DNA of 64,000 bases. Origin: Ascidiaceihabitans donghaensis. Its GTDB lineage: Bacteria; Pseudomonadota; Alphaproteobacteria; Rhodobacterales; Rhodobacteraceae. This document shows positions 17,120-26,870 of this stretch, one piece after another; position 1 is the first letter of the stretch, and each line of letters begins with the position of its first letter. The stretch spans positions 3,380,729 to 3,444,728 of the forward strand of contig NZ_OMOR01000001.1 of NCBI RefSeq assembly GCF_900302465.1, in the 5' to 3' direction. The notes beneath the pieces were generated by a model that was given only the letters and a program-made list of their open reading frames with translations, ran no database searches and was not told where the DNA came from. A program made the translations under genes and the position numbers.

Positions 17120-20100
17120 TTAGGTGGTGGATTTTGTCTCGTCGCCCTGCACGCGAAAGAAGATCGCATACAGCGCCGGAACGACGATAAGGGTCAGGAT
17201 TGTTGCAAAGCTGAGGCCACAAATGATGACCACAGCCAGCGATTTGAAGAACGGGTCCCACAACAGTGGAACGACGCCCAAAACAGTCGTCAGCACGCCC
17301 AACGACACAGGCCGAACACGGCTGACAGCCGAATCCACGACAGCCAGCATCCGGGCCTTGCCGTCGGCAATTTGAGTATCGGTTTCATCAATCAGAACGA
17401 TGGCGTTTTTGATCAACATCCCCGTCAGCGACAAAATGCCAAGGATCGCCATAAATTCCATCGGTGTTTGCGTGCCTGCAAGGCCGTAGATCACACCAAT
17501 CAGCGCCAAAGGCACCGCCAACCAGATGATGATCGTCTGACGCCATGCATTGAACAAAAACAGCACCACAATAAACATCGCCCCGAACCCAATGGGCATG
17601 GTCGAGGCCAAACCGGCGTTTGCCTCTTGGCTGCTGCCGTATTCACCTTGCCATTTCATGGTGTAACCCGGCGGCAACTTGATCGCTTCGATGGGTTCTT
17701 TCACCTGAGCAAACAATTCCCCCGACAAAACCCCCGGCGCGTTGTCGCTTTGTGCCGTGATAACCAAAGCCCGGTCGATGCGTTTCAAATTGCCCGCTTC
17801 AAAGACGATATCAAAGCGATCCACAACCTGACTGATCGGGATATAACCGCCAGCTGTCTGGCTAAAGATTTGAATATCGCGCAGTGCGCCGATGTCATTG
17901 CGCGCAGATTCAACGGGGCGCATCACGATGTTGCGCAGTTCGTCGCGTTCTCTGTAGACACCCAGCGTTGTGCCCGTCAGATGGGAATAGATCGCGTTGG
18001 AAATCTCGCCTTGTGTCAGCCCCAATCGCCGTGAATTTTCGATGTCGATCACCGGCCGCACGGTTTGAACCTGCTCGCGCCAATCGTCTTTAACAGCAAT
18101 GGCACCAGCATCAGACATGATCGTTTTGGCCTGCCCTGCAAGGTCGCGCAATACGGCAGGGTCCGAGCCATAAAACTCAGCCTCAACCTTAGAACCGCCA
18201 CCTGGCCCCAGCACGAATTTCCAAACTTTCGAGTTTGAATCCGGGTAAGTTTCGTTGATGTGCGTCTGCAGTTTCGGGCGCAATTCTTCGATGATTGTGA
18301 AATCGTCCACATCAACCAAAACTTGCCCATAGGCTGGATTGCCACCCTCGGCCTCATAGATCAGCATGAAGCGCAAGTGCCCGCCACCAGCAACAGAATT
18401 CGTCCCTGTCACACCTTCAAGCCCGCGCGCATATTCGGCGATTTCCAGCAAGTCGCTTTTGGTACGTTCAATATCCGTGCCTTGTGGCAAGAAGTAATCG
18501 ATCACGAATTGGTCACGCGTTGAGGACGGGAAAAAGCCCGCAGGCACCGCGCTGAACATCGCCACAGCAGACACAAACAGGGCCACTGTGATACCGACCG
18601 TGATCCACCGCACACGGATCGCCACGGCCAGAACTTTGCGATATCCTGTGAGGATAAAGTTTTCTTTGGGTTCTGCGTCCGATGCGCCCTTTTTCAACAA
18701 AAGTGCGCAATAATATGGCGTCAACCAAATCGCCACCAACCACGAGAACAGCAAAGCAATGCCGATGGTCCAGAACAGGCTGCCAGCATATTCGCCTGTA
18801 TTGTCAGGCGAAAAACCGATGGGTGAAAAGGCAAGAATACCAACAAGCGTTCCACCCAAAAGTGGCCACATGGTTTGTTTGACCACCGCGCGGGAAGCCG
18901 ATGCTGCGTCTTCGCCCTTTTGAACGCGCACAAGCGTGCCTTCTACGACCACAATCGCGTTGTCGACCAACATGCCAAGCGCAATGATCAAGGCCCCCAG
19001 TGAAATCCGCTGCATGTTCAGCCCATAAAGATACATGCCAAACAGCGTCCCTGCGATGGTGACCATCAAGATGCCCCCCATCAGGATGCCGGACCGTAAC
19101 CCCATAAAGATCAGCAAGGTGCCCACAACGATCGCCAGCGCCATCATCACATTGACCACAAAGTCATCGACGGATGTTTTCACACTCGCCCCTTGGTCGG
19201 AAATTGGCAGGATGTCGATGCCTATGGGGCGCTCGGATTCCAGTTCGGCGATGCGCTCCTTGACCGCATTGCTCATGTTCACCACGTTGCCGCCACGCTG
19301 GTTTGAAATCCCAAGCCCGACCGCAGGCTGCCCATCACGATAAAGCAAGGAACTTGCTGGTTCTTTCAAGCCACGACTGATTTGCGCAATATCACCAAGA
19401 CGGAACGATGTTTGCGTTTGCGGGTTCGTGATCAACAGGTTTTCAATAGCGTCAATCGAGCCTACAGCACTTTCGGGACGAATGGCCAAACGTGTTGATC
19501 CCGCAATAATAGAGCCTGCGGGCGTGACAAGGTTTTGCCCTTCCAACAATTGCTGAATTTGAGCAGGGGCCAGCCCCAGTTCTGTCAATCGTGCAGGGGC
19601 ATATTCAACATAAATGACCTCTTCTTGCACCCCATTCAGAATGACTTTTGACACACCATCAACTGTCACCAGTTCACGTTGTAAGTCTTTGGCGTATTCA
19701 TTGAGATCAGATAGCGTGAAGCCTTCACCCGTGATCGCATAATACTGCGCATAAACGTCGCCAAAGTCGTCATAGACCTGACTGCGCAGGGCATTTGGCG
19801 GCAGTTGGGACTGCGCATCCGATATCTTGGCCCGCATCTTGGCAAATTTTGCATCCAGCTCAGGGTAGCCGCGGGTTGACGCGATGGTAAATTCAACTGT
19901 GACCGTGCTTAGACCAGGCGATGACACCGAGCGGACCTCGTCGATGCCTTGCAATTGTTGCAAAGCGTTTTCGACGACTTCGGTCACTTCTTCGGCGACC
20001 TCTCCGGCGGAAGCCCCGGGATAAGGCGTGATGATCTGCGCCTGACGGATGACAAATTCCGGGTCTTCAAAGCGGGGCAAGGCCGTGTAGGCGAAATACC

Positions 20101-20173
20101 CTGCGAACAGGATCAACACCGTCGCAACGGCTGAGATCAATCGCTTTTCAAGCGCAAAACGGGCCAAATCCAT
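17120..20173 (-). CDS. RND-family efflux transporter, inner-membrane pump
   Basis: A 1017-residue AcrB/MdtB-like pump with twelve membrane segments and two large periplasmic loops. The TM4 motif GMLVDNAIVVVEG carries the conserved Asp; in hydrophobe/amphiphile-type RND pumps this Asp takes part in proton relay. The second half has the matching LTGMLIKNAIVLIDET in TM10. It pumps drugs, dyes or detergents, or lipophilic metabolites, driven by protons. It starts four bases after the stop of the fusion-protein gene, so the two are coupled. Substrate range is not predictable. Confidence 0.94.
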   Translation of the reverse strand: MDLARFALEKRLISAVATVLILFAGYFAYTALPRFEDPEFVIRQAQIITPYPGASAGEVAEEVTEVVENALQQLQGIDEVRSVSSPGLSTVTVEFTIASTRGYPELDAKFAKMRAKISDAQSQLPPNALRSQVYDDFGDVYAQYYAITGEGFTLSDLNEYAKDLQRELVTVDGVSKVILNGVQEEVIYVEYAPARLTELGLAPAQIQQLLEGQNLVTPAGSIIAGSTRLAIRPESAVGSIDAIENLLITNPQTQTSFRLGDIAQISRGLKEPASSLLYRDGQPAVGLGISNQRGGNVVNMSNAVKERIAELESERPIGIDILPISDQGASVKTSVDDFVVNVMMALAIVVGTLLIFMGLRSGILMGGILMVTIAGTLFGMYLYGLNMQRISLGALIIALGMLVDNAIVVVEGTLVRVQKGEDAASASRAVVKQTMWPLLGGTLVGILAFSPIGFSPDNTGEYAGSLFWTIGIALLFSWLVAIWLTPYYCALLLKKGASDAEPKENFILTGYRKVLAVAIRVRWITVGITVALFVSAVAMFSAVPAGFFPSSTRDQFVIDYFLPQGTDIERTKSDLLEIAEYARGLEGVTGTNSVAGGGHLRFMLIYEAEGGNPAYGQVLVDVDDFTIIEELRPKLQTHINETYPDSNSKVWKFVLGPGGGSKVEAEFYGSDPAVLRDLAGQAKTIMSDAGAIAVKDDWREQVQTVRPVIDIENSRRLGLTQGEISNAIYSHLTGTTLGVYRERDELRNIVMRPVESARNDIGALRDIQIFSQTAGGYIPISQVVDRFDIVFEAGNLKRIDRALVITAQSDNAPGVLSGELFAQVKEPIEAIKLPPGYTMKWQGEYGSSQEANAGLASTMPIGFGAMFIVVLFLFNAWRQTIIIWLAVPLALIGVIYGLAGTQTPMEFMAILGILSLTGMLIKNAIVLIDETDTQIADGKARMLAVVDSAVSRVRPVSLGVLTTVLGVVPLLWDPFFKSLAVVIICGLSFATILTLIVVPALYAIFFRVQGDETKSTT

Positions 20174-20177
20174 CGGC

Positions 20178-21425
20178 TTAGTTCCCCACTTGCGTGATGG
20201 GGCGGACGGTCATGCCATCCACGATGCGACTGACGCCTGCGGACACGATTGTATCACCATCAGACAAGCCGTCACTGACAACGACCATTGCACCGCTGGC
20301 CTCGCCCAAAGTGACCGGGCTTTTTGAAACGACGCCTTTGCCATCGACCAGCCAGACAAAGGGTGCCCCGTCCGGCTCTGCGGCGATGGCCGATAAGGGT
20401 GCGCGCACCTGTGCGGCCTGACCCGGGGTCGAGGAAATGACATTAGCAACCATACCGGGCAAGATCACAGCGTTCTCGGGAATGGTCACAGCAACACGGC
20501 CACGGTAGGTTTGGGTTGCACTGTCAGCTTGCACCGAAAACTCAACCACCTCGGTGTCAAACACCACGCCCGGTATCGCATCGAAAGTCGCTGTCGAGGT
20601 GATCCGGCCGGGACCGTTGCGCGTTAGTTCCGTGACATCGGGGCTTGGAATATCAAAGGCAAGGTGCACCACATCAAGGCCTTGCAACAACGCAATGCTT
20701 TGGCCTGCAGACACATTCGAGAAGTTTTCGATGTCGCGGCGGGCAATGATGCCATCAAAGGGGGCGGTCAGTGTGGCGTCCGCAAGGTTGTCTTGCGCAA
20801 CTTTTATCTGGACATCAATTCCGCGCAGTGCAGCTTCGGCAGCTGCTATTTCTTCGGGTCGGCCACCGGCTTCGCCGATCCGCAACTGTTCTTGCTGGGC
20901 GCGCAGGTTTGCCTGAGCAACACGCGCTTCAGCTTGGGCCCCTTCCACTTGGGCACGGGTCGACACGCCACGCTCTAACAGGGAATTTGCACGTTCCAGC
21001 GCCTCGCTGGTTTGTTCAACCTGCGCCTGCGCACTGTCTACCGCCGCTTCAAGGGCCGCGATTTCTTCAGCCCGCGCGCCCGCACGCAACGCTTCCAATT
21101 GCGCGATTGCCTGATCCCGCGAGCTTTCCAACTGAGCAATCTGGTTTTTGAAGTCACGCGTGTCGATCTGCGCGATCACATCACCCGCTGTCACGTCAGT
21201 CGAAGCACGGATCGGCAATTCGATAACTTGGCCGGACACTTTGAAAGACATCTCGATCTCGCGCGAGGGCAACACAATCGCCGGGTACTTGCGGCTGATC
21301 GTGGCAGATGTCGATGTCACAATAGCCACTTTCGCTGGCCGCGGTTCGGCATCTTGCGCCATTGACGGGCCAACCATCAAGCCCCCGAAGCCGATCAACA
21401 CGCTCAGCATAAAGTGTCTCGTCAT
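20178..21425 (-). CDS. RND efflux periplasmic adaptor (membrane fusion protein)
   Basis: A 415-residue HlyD/AcrA-type adaptor with an N-terminal signal sequence ending MAQDA near residue 24. A lipoyl half-motif (VSGQVIELPI) follows, then a long coiled-coil hairpin (about residues 85-175, rich in Ala/Glu/Gln) and the second lipoyl half (APFDGIIARRDIE). It bridges the RND pump and outer-membrane duct. It is the first gene of the pump operon. The start at 21425 is favoured by an AAGGGC upstream; the earlier ATG at 21461 lacks one. No local regulator gene is present. Confidence 0.92.
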   Translation of the reverse strand: MTRHFMLSVLIGFGGLMVGPSMAQDAEPRPAKVAIVTSTSATISRKYPAIVLPSREIEMSFKVSGQVIELPIRASTDVTAGDVIAQIDTRDFKNQIAQLESSRDQAIAQLEALRAGARAEEIAALEAAVDSAQAQVEQTSEALERANSLLERGVSTRAQVEGAQAEARVAQANLRAQQEQLRIGEAGGRPEEIAAAEAALRGIDVQIKVAQDNLADATLTAPFDGIIARRDIENFSNVSAGQSIALLQGLDVVHLAFDIPSPDVTELTRNGPGRITSTATFDAIPGVVFDTEVVEFSVQADSATQTYRGRVAVTIPENAVILPGMVANVISSTPGQAAQVRAPLSAIAAEPDGAPFVWLVDGKGVVSKSPVTLGEASGAMVVVSDGLSDGDTIVSAGVSRIVDGMTVRPITQVGN

Positions 21426-21670
21426 CGCAAAAGCCCTTATCAGTTGTTGCAGCCCAAACATTGTGTATCAAAACCCTACAGACAAGTCTTACATTTAGCT
21501 ACACCTACACCTTTGAAAATATTGTCTTGAAACGATTTCGAAACCGGATTCCATCGCCCGCCAAATTTGTTGTTTGCAGAAACGCATATGTCTGGCTGTC
21601 GGCGTCCTGTGCCTTGCCTCCGGTCACAAAAAACCTTCTACTGGTTGCACCAACGGGGTTTGAGCGGGGC

Positions 21671-21865
21671 ATGAAAGACGGGCGGCACACGGCATTCTCA
21701 GAGAGATGCTTGTCTATCGACATCGAAGTAAATCCCAAGGCCGCCGACGTTTTTGCCCGGGCGGCTGTTTGGTACGATGGGCGTGCGCCCCTTGTTTTGC
21801 CCAAAGGCATTCAGGCTGTAGTGTTTCAGTTTGAAAATGGGCGGTATTGGCGCCATGAGAAATAG
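21671..21865 (+). pseudogene. probable N-terminal remnant of a large RecQ/UvrD-type helicase
   Basis: An open frame whose segment LSIDIEVNPKAADVFARAAV looks like the N-terminal exonuclease-like start (Asp-x-Glu) I associate with long RecQ-family helicases of Rhodobacterales and rhizobia. Recognition is from memory and tentative. After about residue 45 the sequence no longer fits. The C-terminal half of such a protein is found about 1 kb further on in broken frames (22908-24118), which supports a single decayed gene. Confidence 0.35.
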
Positions 21866-22130
21866 CCCGGACTTAACCCGACATTAAGACGCGTTACGCG
21901 AAGATGTGTAGCGGGTTTTTGCACCGCGTCATTTTGCGTTGTGGAACTTCCATCCACATATCGTGTATGCCTATGGAAAGATCGACTTAAGGCGCGAAAA
22001 CAGCGCCAGACGGTGGTGAAAGGGATTTGAACACTGCCAGAAGGACCGCAAGGCGATTGCCCAAAAGGCAACTGCGGCTCGGTCGGGCTGATGGACAGAC
22101 CGAACTACCACAGGGTGAAATCGCAGGTTC

Positions 22131-22367
22131 GTGCCGTTCGGGACAAATTGGGCCAAGTCAGAAGACTATCGAGTTCTCATGAGGGATGAGGTAACAGATC
22201 AAGGAGAGCCGCACGAAAAAGAGGCCAGTGCCTTTGCGGCCCATCTACCGGTGCCTCGTGACTTACTGGATCCGTATCGCCACCTGAGCGAAGACAGCCT
22301 TGCAACTTTGCTTGCTGTATCCGTGCCAACAATTCGCAACCGGATATCATTCGAATATGGCGGTTAA
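22131..22367 (+). pseudogene. fragment resembling an ImmA/IrrE-type peptidase C-terminus
   Basis: A 78-residue frame. The part EKEASAFAAHLPVPRDLL followed by LATLLAVSVPTIRNRI fits the typical segment after the HExxH helix in ImmA/IrrE (M78) metallopeptidases: Glu-x-x-Ala-x-x-FAA-x-x-x-P, then a helix with VS. The zinc-binding HExxH itself is not found upstream, so it is at best a fragment. Another 65-codon frame without a start (about 22400-22602) follows and is not recognised. Both sit inside the decayed zone between the pump operon and the LysR gene. Confidence 0.35.
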
Positions 22368-22655
22368 TCGCGCTGACGCCAAAGCGGGCGCTACGAATGC
22401 TTAGAATACTGATCCTCAATTTAAGTTTGCACAGGAACAGGGTGGAAACCTCAGGGTTGCCCTTGAGAAAGAAGCCAATCGTCACCGCGAAGCGATGGCG
22501 AAAGGCGAAAGAGGCCGTATCGGTAACTTGCTTGGCAACTCTGACTTTCGGGCGACACAAGGCAATCGTGCTTTGGCATTCACACTCACTGCGTTGGGTT
22601 AGGTTTTCGGGCGTGGGTCCAAATAGAATAAAGCGAACTTTTTGCTTGCTAAATG

Positions 22656-22837
22656 ATGGTAGAGGGCAATTCCATGCGCTCAATCAGCCGCGTGGTTGGC
22701 GTGTCGATCAACACAGTGACCAAACTGTGTTGATCGAAGCGGGTGAAGCCTGCTCCAAGTACCACAACAAACCAGTGCGCAATGTCAAAACCGCGCGCGT
22801 TGACTGCGATGAAATACAGCTTGGGTTGTTGGTCTGA
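22656..22837 (+). mobile_element. frameshifted N-terminal fragment of an IS1-like transposase
   Basis: The frame reads MVEGNSMRSISRVVGVSINT, a helix-turn-helix typical of IS1-type transposase N-termini, and stops. A two-base shift later it continues as LIEAGEACSKYHNKPVRNVK and ends just after CDEIQ. The catalytic DDE part is absent, and no terminal inverted repeats were found. It is a dead remnant lying in the middle of the decayed helicase locus. Confidence 0.6.
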
Positions 22838-22907
22838 TCGACGCAAACGCACCAGCGCCTAAGAAGCGCGGACCGTATAAGAAAAAAGATAATTCAAACT
22901 GGGACAC

Positions 22908-24118
22908 CACCCGAAATCCGACGCCGAGGCGCAGCGTGACAGTCTGTTGGATGGGTATCGCTGGATACTTGTCGATGAATATCAGGATGTCGGACCCGAG
23001 GAGTACGCGTTGATCTGCGCCGTTGCGGGGCGATCGCTGGAAGATTCCGATCTGAAACCGAGCCTTTTTGCCGTAGGTGACGACGACCAGAACACTTATG
23101 TTCAATGGCGCATCTGTCGATTTCATCCGGAAATTTGAACAGGACTATCGTGCAAAACCGTCTTTCTTGATACGCCCCCCGGTGATGTGGCGCAGGCCTT
23201 TGCCGCAATTGACGAATTGGTCCGCCTTTCAGCACTTGATCCGGCTTGGGATTGGCGCAAAACCGCGATTGTTTCGCGCAATTGGAAAAACCTTGATGCG
23301 GTGCGCAGCTATGCCGAAGCGAAAGATTTGCAGGTCGACATGGCCAATGAAGATCTACCCACAATCCGGCGTCTAAGAGAAACGCAAGCCTTTGTATCCG
23401 GTCTGCGCGCCAAGAAAACCGCGCTGCTGGGTCTTACTGACATCCTGACGGTGCTGAATGGTTGGCTGAATGGGCGCGTGATACACGCGGCGTACAACGC
23501 GGTATTCTTTTGATCACAGCGCACCGTGCCAAGGGTCTTGAATTCGATCATGTGGTCATTCTGAACAGCGGTTGGGATCATGTTTCAAAAAACGAAGACC
23601 CCGCTGCGCCGCGCCGCCTGTTTTATGTTGCGATGACCCGCGCACGACACAGCCTGACGGTGCTGACCAGCGGCAAGCACCCTTTGATGGATGCAAGGGC
23701 TGACACAAACGCGGAAGCGGTCTTGCGCAGATCGGTTATGCCCGCCACAGACGCGGTGGTGGTGCCAGCAAAGACGTTTCAGCTGCCATCCTTGAAGGCT
23801 GTCGACCTATCCTTTGCTGGACGGCAAAGGCACGGTGATCCGGTTCACACAGCAGTTCAAAAGGTGCAAACAGGCGATCGTGCTACGCTTGAATACAATG
23901 CGCCCTATTGGATCGTTTTGGACCAACACGGCCACATACTGGGGCGTATGGCAAAGCGTTGGCAACCACCTGAGGGACGGCAATTTCAGTCAGGTCACGC
24001 CGGCGCAATCGTGACGTGGCGAAAAGTCGACAGCAAGGAAGAGTTTCAGCGGCATATCAAGCGGGATGAATGGGAAACGATCCTGCCAGAATTGGTCTTT
24101 GTCCCCGCGACCAAGTAG
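22908..24118 (+). pseudogene. decayed RecQ/UvrD-type helicase, C-terminal half
   Basis: Superfamily 1 helicase motifs are spread over at least three frames. WILVDEYQDVGPEEYALI (motif II) and AVGDDDQNTY (motif III) are in one. After a frameshift near 23105, FNGASVDFIRKFEQDY lies in the next. A third stretch from about 23187 is followed by ITAHRAKGLEFDHVVILNSG and LFYVAMTRARHSL (motifs V and VI) in the frame ending at 24118. About 100 residues, including the usual NYRS motif, appear deleted. It cannot make an active enzyme. The closest match I recall is the UvrD-like half of long RecQ-family helicases. Confidence 0.75.
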
Positions 24119-24251
24119 CCTACGGTGACTTTGAACAGCGATGCATTGCAGCCCGAAACCGACCCCTCGTGCCGTATCTTTCCCAGTGCTTTGTCCTTTT
24201 CACAAAACGGATGCGCATCTGGACCGCTGGCGTCGGGCACAGACCAGTGTT

Positions 24252-25142
24252 TCAGCAAGTATTTTTGAGCCCCTTTTCCAAGTGGTCCAGCAACGCGCGG
24301 ACGCGTCTGGGTTGCTCTGCACCCGCGGGGTAGACGATCTGCAATGCATTGGGCGGTGGTGCAAACTCATCCAGGATCGAAAGCAACCGCCCCTCTTGCA
24401 GGTCTGCTTGCACGTCCCACTCGGACTTTAGGGTGATCCCGTAACCATTCAAACACCAACGCCGCACCAGATCGCCGTCGTTGGCGATACGATCACCGGT
24501 CACACGGCAAGTTCGGAGGCGTTTATTCACAATGAAAGGCCAGTCCTGGTCCGTCCGCATTCCAAATCGCATGACGATGCAATTGTGGTGCGCAAGATCA
24601 TCCGGGTGCTGCGGCACGCCGTTAGCTTTGAGATACGCAGGGGACGCACAAACCAAACGTCGGTTGTCATGCAGCTTTTTCGATTTCATCGAACTGTCAG
24701 CCTGATCGCCATAACGCAATGCAAGATCAATGCCCTGCCCGACAAGATCAATGTTTCCGTCACTTAGCGTCAGATCAACAGTGACCCCGTGATGTTGTTT
24801 CATGAAAGCATCCAGCAGCGGCACGATTTGATTGCGGCCCAGATCAATCGGAGCACTCAAGCGGATCAATCCAGAGATCTTTTCGACGCCAAGTCTGATC
24901 CGTGCTTCGGTTTCTTCCGCTTCCGCAAGAATGCGCCGCGCACCTGTAACCAGTTCCCGGCCTTCATCTGTCAGACTGATGGACCGTGTTGTCCGTGTCA
25001 AAAGCCGCGCACCATAGTGGGCCTCTAACGAAGCCAGCCTTTCAGAGACGGTCGCAGGGGCAAGACCCAATTCCCGACCCGCTACGGCAAGTCCACCCTT
25101 TTCAACGATCTGTAGGAACAAGCTCAAATTATCCAGCAGCAT
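24252..25142 (-). CDS. LysR-family transcriptional regulator
   Basis: A 296-residue regulator with an N-terminal winged helix (residues 3-62: FLQIVEKGGLAVAGRELGLA, then SERLASLE) and a periplasmic-binding-like effector domain starting near residue 90. It is divergent from the Old Yellow Enzyme, cupin and dehydrogenase genes, the usual arrangement for LysR control of an adjacent operon. In similar settings the cluster responds to electrophiles or quinones; that is inference. A direct repeat of TTCGA lies in the gap next to its start. Confidence 0.9.
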   Translation of the reverse strand: MLLDNLSLFLQIVEKGGLAVAGRELGLAPATVSERLASLEAHYGARLLTRTTRSISLTDEGRELVTGARRILAEAEETEARIRLGVEKISGLIRLSAPIDLGRNQIVPLLDAFMKQHHGVTVDLTLSDGNIDLVGQGIDLALRYGDQADSSMKSKKLHDNRRLVCASPAYLKANGVPQHPDDLAHHNCIVMRFGMRTDQDWPFIVNKRLRTCRVTGDRIANDGDLVRRWCLNGYGITLKSEWDVQADLQEGRLLSILDEFAPPPNALQIVYPAGAEQPRRVRALLDHLEKGLKNTC

Positions 25143-25166
25143 AGCAGACCCTTATTCATCGGAAAT

Positions 25167-25184
25167 TTCGAATTATCACTTCGA
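25167..25184. promoter_or_regulatory. direct repeat in the LysR/OYE divergent promoter
   Basis: TTCGA occurs twice with a 13-base period (25167-25171 and 25180-25184), about 25-40 bases before the LysR start. Repeated half-sites in such a divergent gap are candidate LysR contacts. The match is short, so this is only a pointer. Confidence 0.25.
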
Positions 25185-25244
25185 TATTTGGCCAATTATC
25201 CGAACAGGGCGCAACTGCTAAATCACGTCCAAGATAAGGAGATC

Positions 25245-25385
25245 ATGATGCATCCCGACCATATCACATCCGCAAAGGCGACCATCAGGGCACAAAAGCC
25301 TTCTGTCCACCTGTTTTTAAAGTGCTGGAAAACACCTGCGCGGCGGACGCTTTCGATCGCATCGGCATCGATGCAGATGCGTTAA
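25245..25385 (+). CDS. small ORF with strong ribosome binding site, possibly a broken gene
   Basis: A 46-codon frame begins at tandem ATGs directly behind a perfect AAGGAG (25236-25241), in front of the Old Yellow Enzyme gene. After about codon 18 the neighbouring frame reads better (FCPPVFKVLENTCAADAFDR, ending at 25393), which hints at a one-event frameshift in a short gene. I do not recognise either version. It may be a leader peptide, a degraded operon gene or a sequence error. Confidence 0.35.
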   Translation: MMHPDHITSAKATIRAQKPSVHLFLKCWKTPARRTLSIASASMQMR

Positions 25386-25419
25386 GCACCTGACCTTTCT
25401 TGAACCAAGGACACCCCAA

Positions 25420-26526
25420 ATGACTGAAACACTGACATCACAACTTGAACTTGGCCACATCACACTTCCAAATCGCATTGCAATGGCACCAATGACCAGA
25501 TCCCGCACAACGCAACCCGGCAACATCCCGAATGCGATGATGGCGGAATACTATGCACAGCGCGCCACTGCAGGGTTGATTATCACCGAGGCCACGCAGA
25601 TTTCGCAGCAAGGTCAGGGCTATTCGTTCACGCCGGGGATTTACACTGACGCGCATATCGCTGGCTGGAAAATCGTCACCAATGCGGTTCACAAAGCAGA
25701 TGGGCGGATATTTTTGCAGCTTTGGCATGTCGGCAGGATGAGCCACGAAAGCTTCCATGAAGATGGAAAACCTGTCGCACCGTCAGCCCTATCACCGGAT
25801 GCGCAGGTTTGGGTTGTGAATGCCGAAACCGGTATTGGCGGCATGGCAAACAGCCCCGTGCCCCGTGCGCTTGAAACGAGCGAAATCGCATCCGTCGTGA
25901 ATGACTTTCGCCAAGCCGCCGCCAACGCAATCAAGGCAGGGTTCGACGGCGTGGAAATCCACGGCGCCAATGGGTACTTGATCGATGAATTCCTCCGCAG
26001 GTCTTCGAACCACCGCACGGATCAGTATGGCGGAAGTCAGGAAAACCGCATCCGGTTCTTGGTAGAGGTCGCAGAAGCCGTCGCAGGGGAAATCGGCCCC
26101 GAGCGGACAGGCATTCGGATGTCTCCTTACATCACGCAGCGCAACATGGCCGACGATGAAATAATTGAAGTGATGCTGAAAGCCGCAAAGGAACTGGACC
26201 GGATTGGCCTGATCTACATCCACCTGTCCGAGGCCGATTGGGATGATGCACCACAGATACCGGAACAGTTCCGTCACGATTTACGGTCCGTCTACTCAGG
26301 GACCATCATCGTTGCTGGCAAATACACAAAGGCACGTGGGAACAAGATATTGGCTGACGGGCTTGCTGATGTGGTGGCGTTTGGCCGCCCGTTCATCGCG
26401 AACCCCGATCTGCCACGCCGGTTTGCCAAAGACCTGCCACTGTCTGCCTTTGACGCCGCGACGCTTTTTGGTGGTACCAAAACAGGCTACAGTACCTACC
26501 CTGCAGCGACGGTGGCCGCATCATGA
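25420..26526 (+). CDS. Old Yellow Enzyme family alkene reductase (NemA-like)
   Basis: A 368-residue TIM-barrel flavoprotein that reduces activated C=C bonds or nitro groups with NAD(P)H. The diagnostic active-site segment is present at about residues 184-205: HGANGYLIDEFL with the His/Asn pair and the neighbouring Tyr, followed by SSNHRTDQYGGS. The N-terminal APMTRSR flavin-binding segment and C-terminal VAFGRPFIANPDL are also intact. It overlaps the cupin gene by four bases. The gene set with cupin, MDR dehydrogenase and LysR suggests detoxification of quinones or enals. Confidence 0.93.
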   Translation: MTETLTSQLELGHITLPNRIAMAPMTRSRTTQPGNIPNAMMAEYYAQRATAGLIITEATQISQQGQGYSFTPGIYTDAHIAGWKIVTNAVHKADGRIFLQLWHVGRMSHESFHEDGKPVAPSALSPDAQVWVVNAETGIGGMANSPVPRALETSEIASVVNDFRQAAANAIKAGFDGVEIHGANGYLIDEFLRRSSNHRTDQYGGSQENRIRFLVEVAEAVAGEIGPERTGIRMSPYITQRNMADDEIIEVMLKAAKELDRIGLIYIHLSEADWDDAPQIPEQFRHDLRSVYSGTIIVAGKYTKARGNKILADGLADVVAFGRPFIANPDLPRRFAKDLPLSAFDAATLFGGTKTGYSTYPAATVAAS

Positions 26527-26861
26527 TGCGCGACGATATAGCCAGCACGGTCAACTGGAACGCTTCAGACATTGGCACTGATCTGGTTCTCGAAACGAAC
26601 AAAATGCGCGTCTGGCACCTGCGCCTTGCACCTGGACAGACACTTCCACCGCATCGGCATGACCGGCCTTACTTTTGGACTGTTCTGACAGATGGCAAAG
26701 GGTTGTCTTGCTTCGAAGACGGGCGCCGAGTTCCAGTCACATACGCGGCGGGCGACACGCGCTATTTTCCCGATCTGACCCCCTCAAACGGGTTTGTTCA
26801 TGATCTTACCAATGTCGGCGACGCTGAATTGGTCTTCGTCACAACCGAATTCAAACACTAG
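26523..26861 (+). CDS. small single-domain cupin protein
   Basis: A 112-residue protein with one cupin fold. The metal-binding motif around residues 36-50 contains PHRHDRPYFW (two His and a Tyr in place of the usual Glu), and a second motif near FPDLTPSNGFVHDLTN carries a later His. It overlaps the Old Yellow Enzyme stop (ATGA) and precedes the MDR dehydrogenase by nine bases, so all three are one operon. Function is unknown; such cupins may be small dioxygenases, isomerases or effector sensors. Confidence 0.75.
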   Translation: MMRDDIASTVNWNASDIGTDLVLETNKMRVWHLRLAPGQTLPPHRHDRPYFWTVLTDGKGLSCFEDGRRVPVTYAAGDTRYFPDLTPSNGFVHDLTNVGDAELVFVTTEFKH

Positions 26862-26870
26862 GAAATCTCT

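Noticed and set aside
17087-18034. A 315-codon open frame opposite the RND pump gene
   Set aside because: It is antisense to a conserved pump. The translation is a His/Gln/Arg-rich string typical of a shadow frame.
22656-22837. An intact insertion sequence
   Set aside because: Only the N-terminal part is present, it is frameshifted, and no terminal inverted repeats or catalytic DDE region were found.
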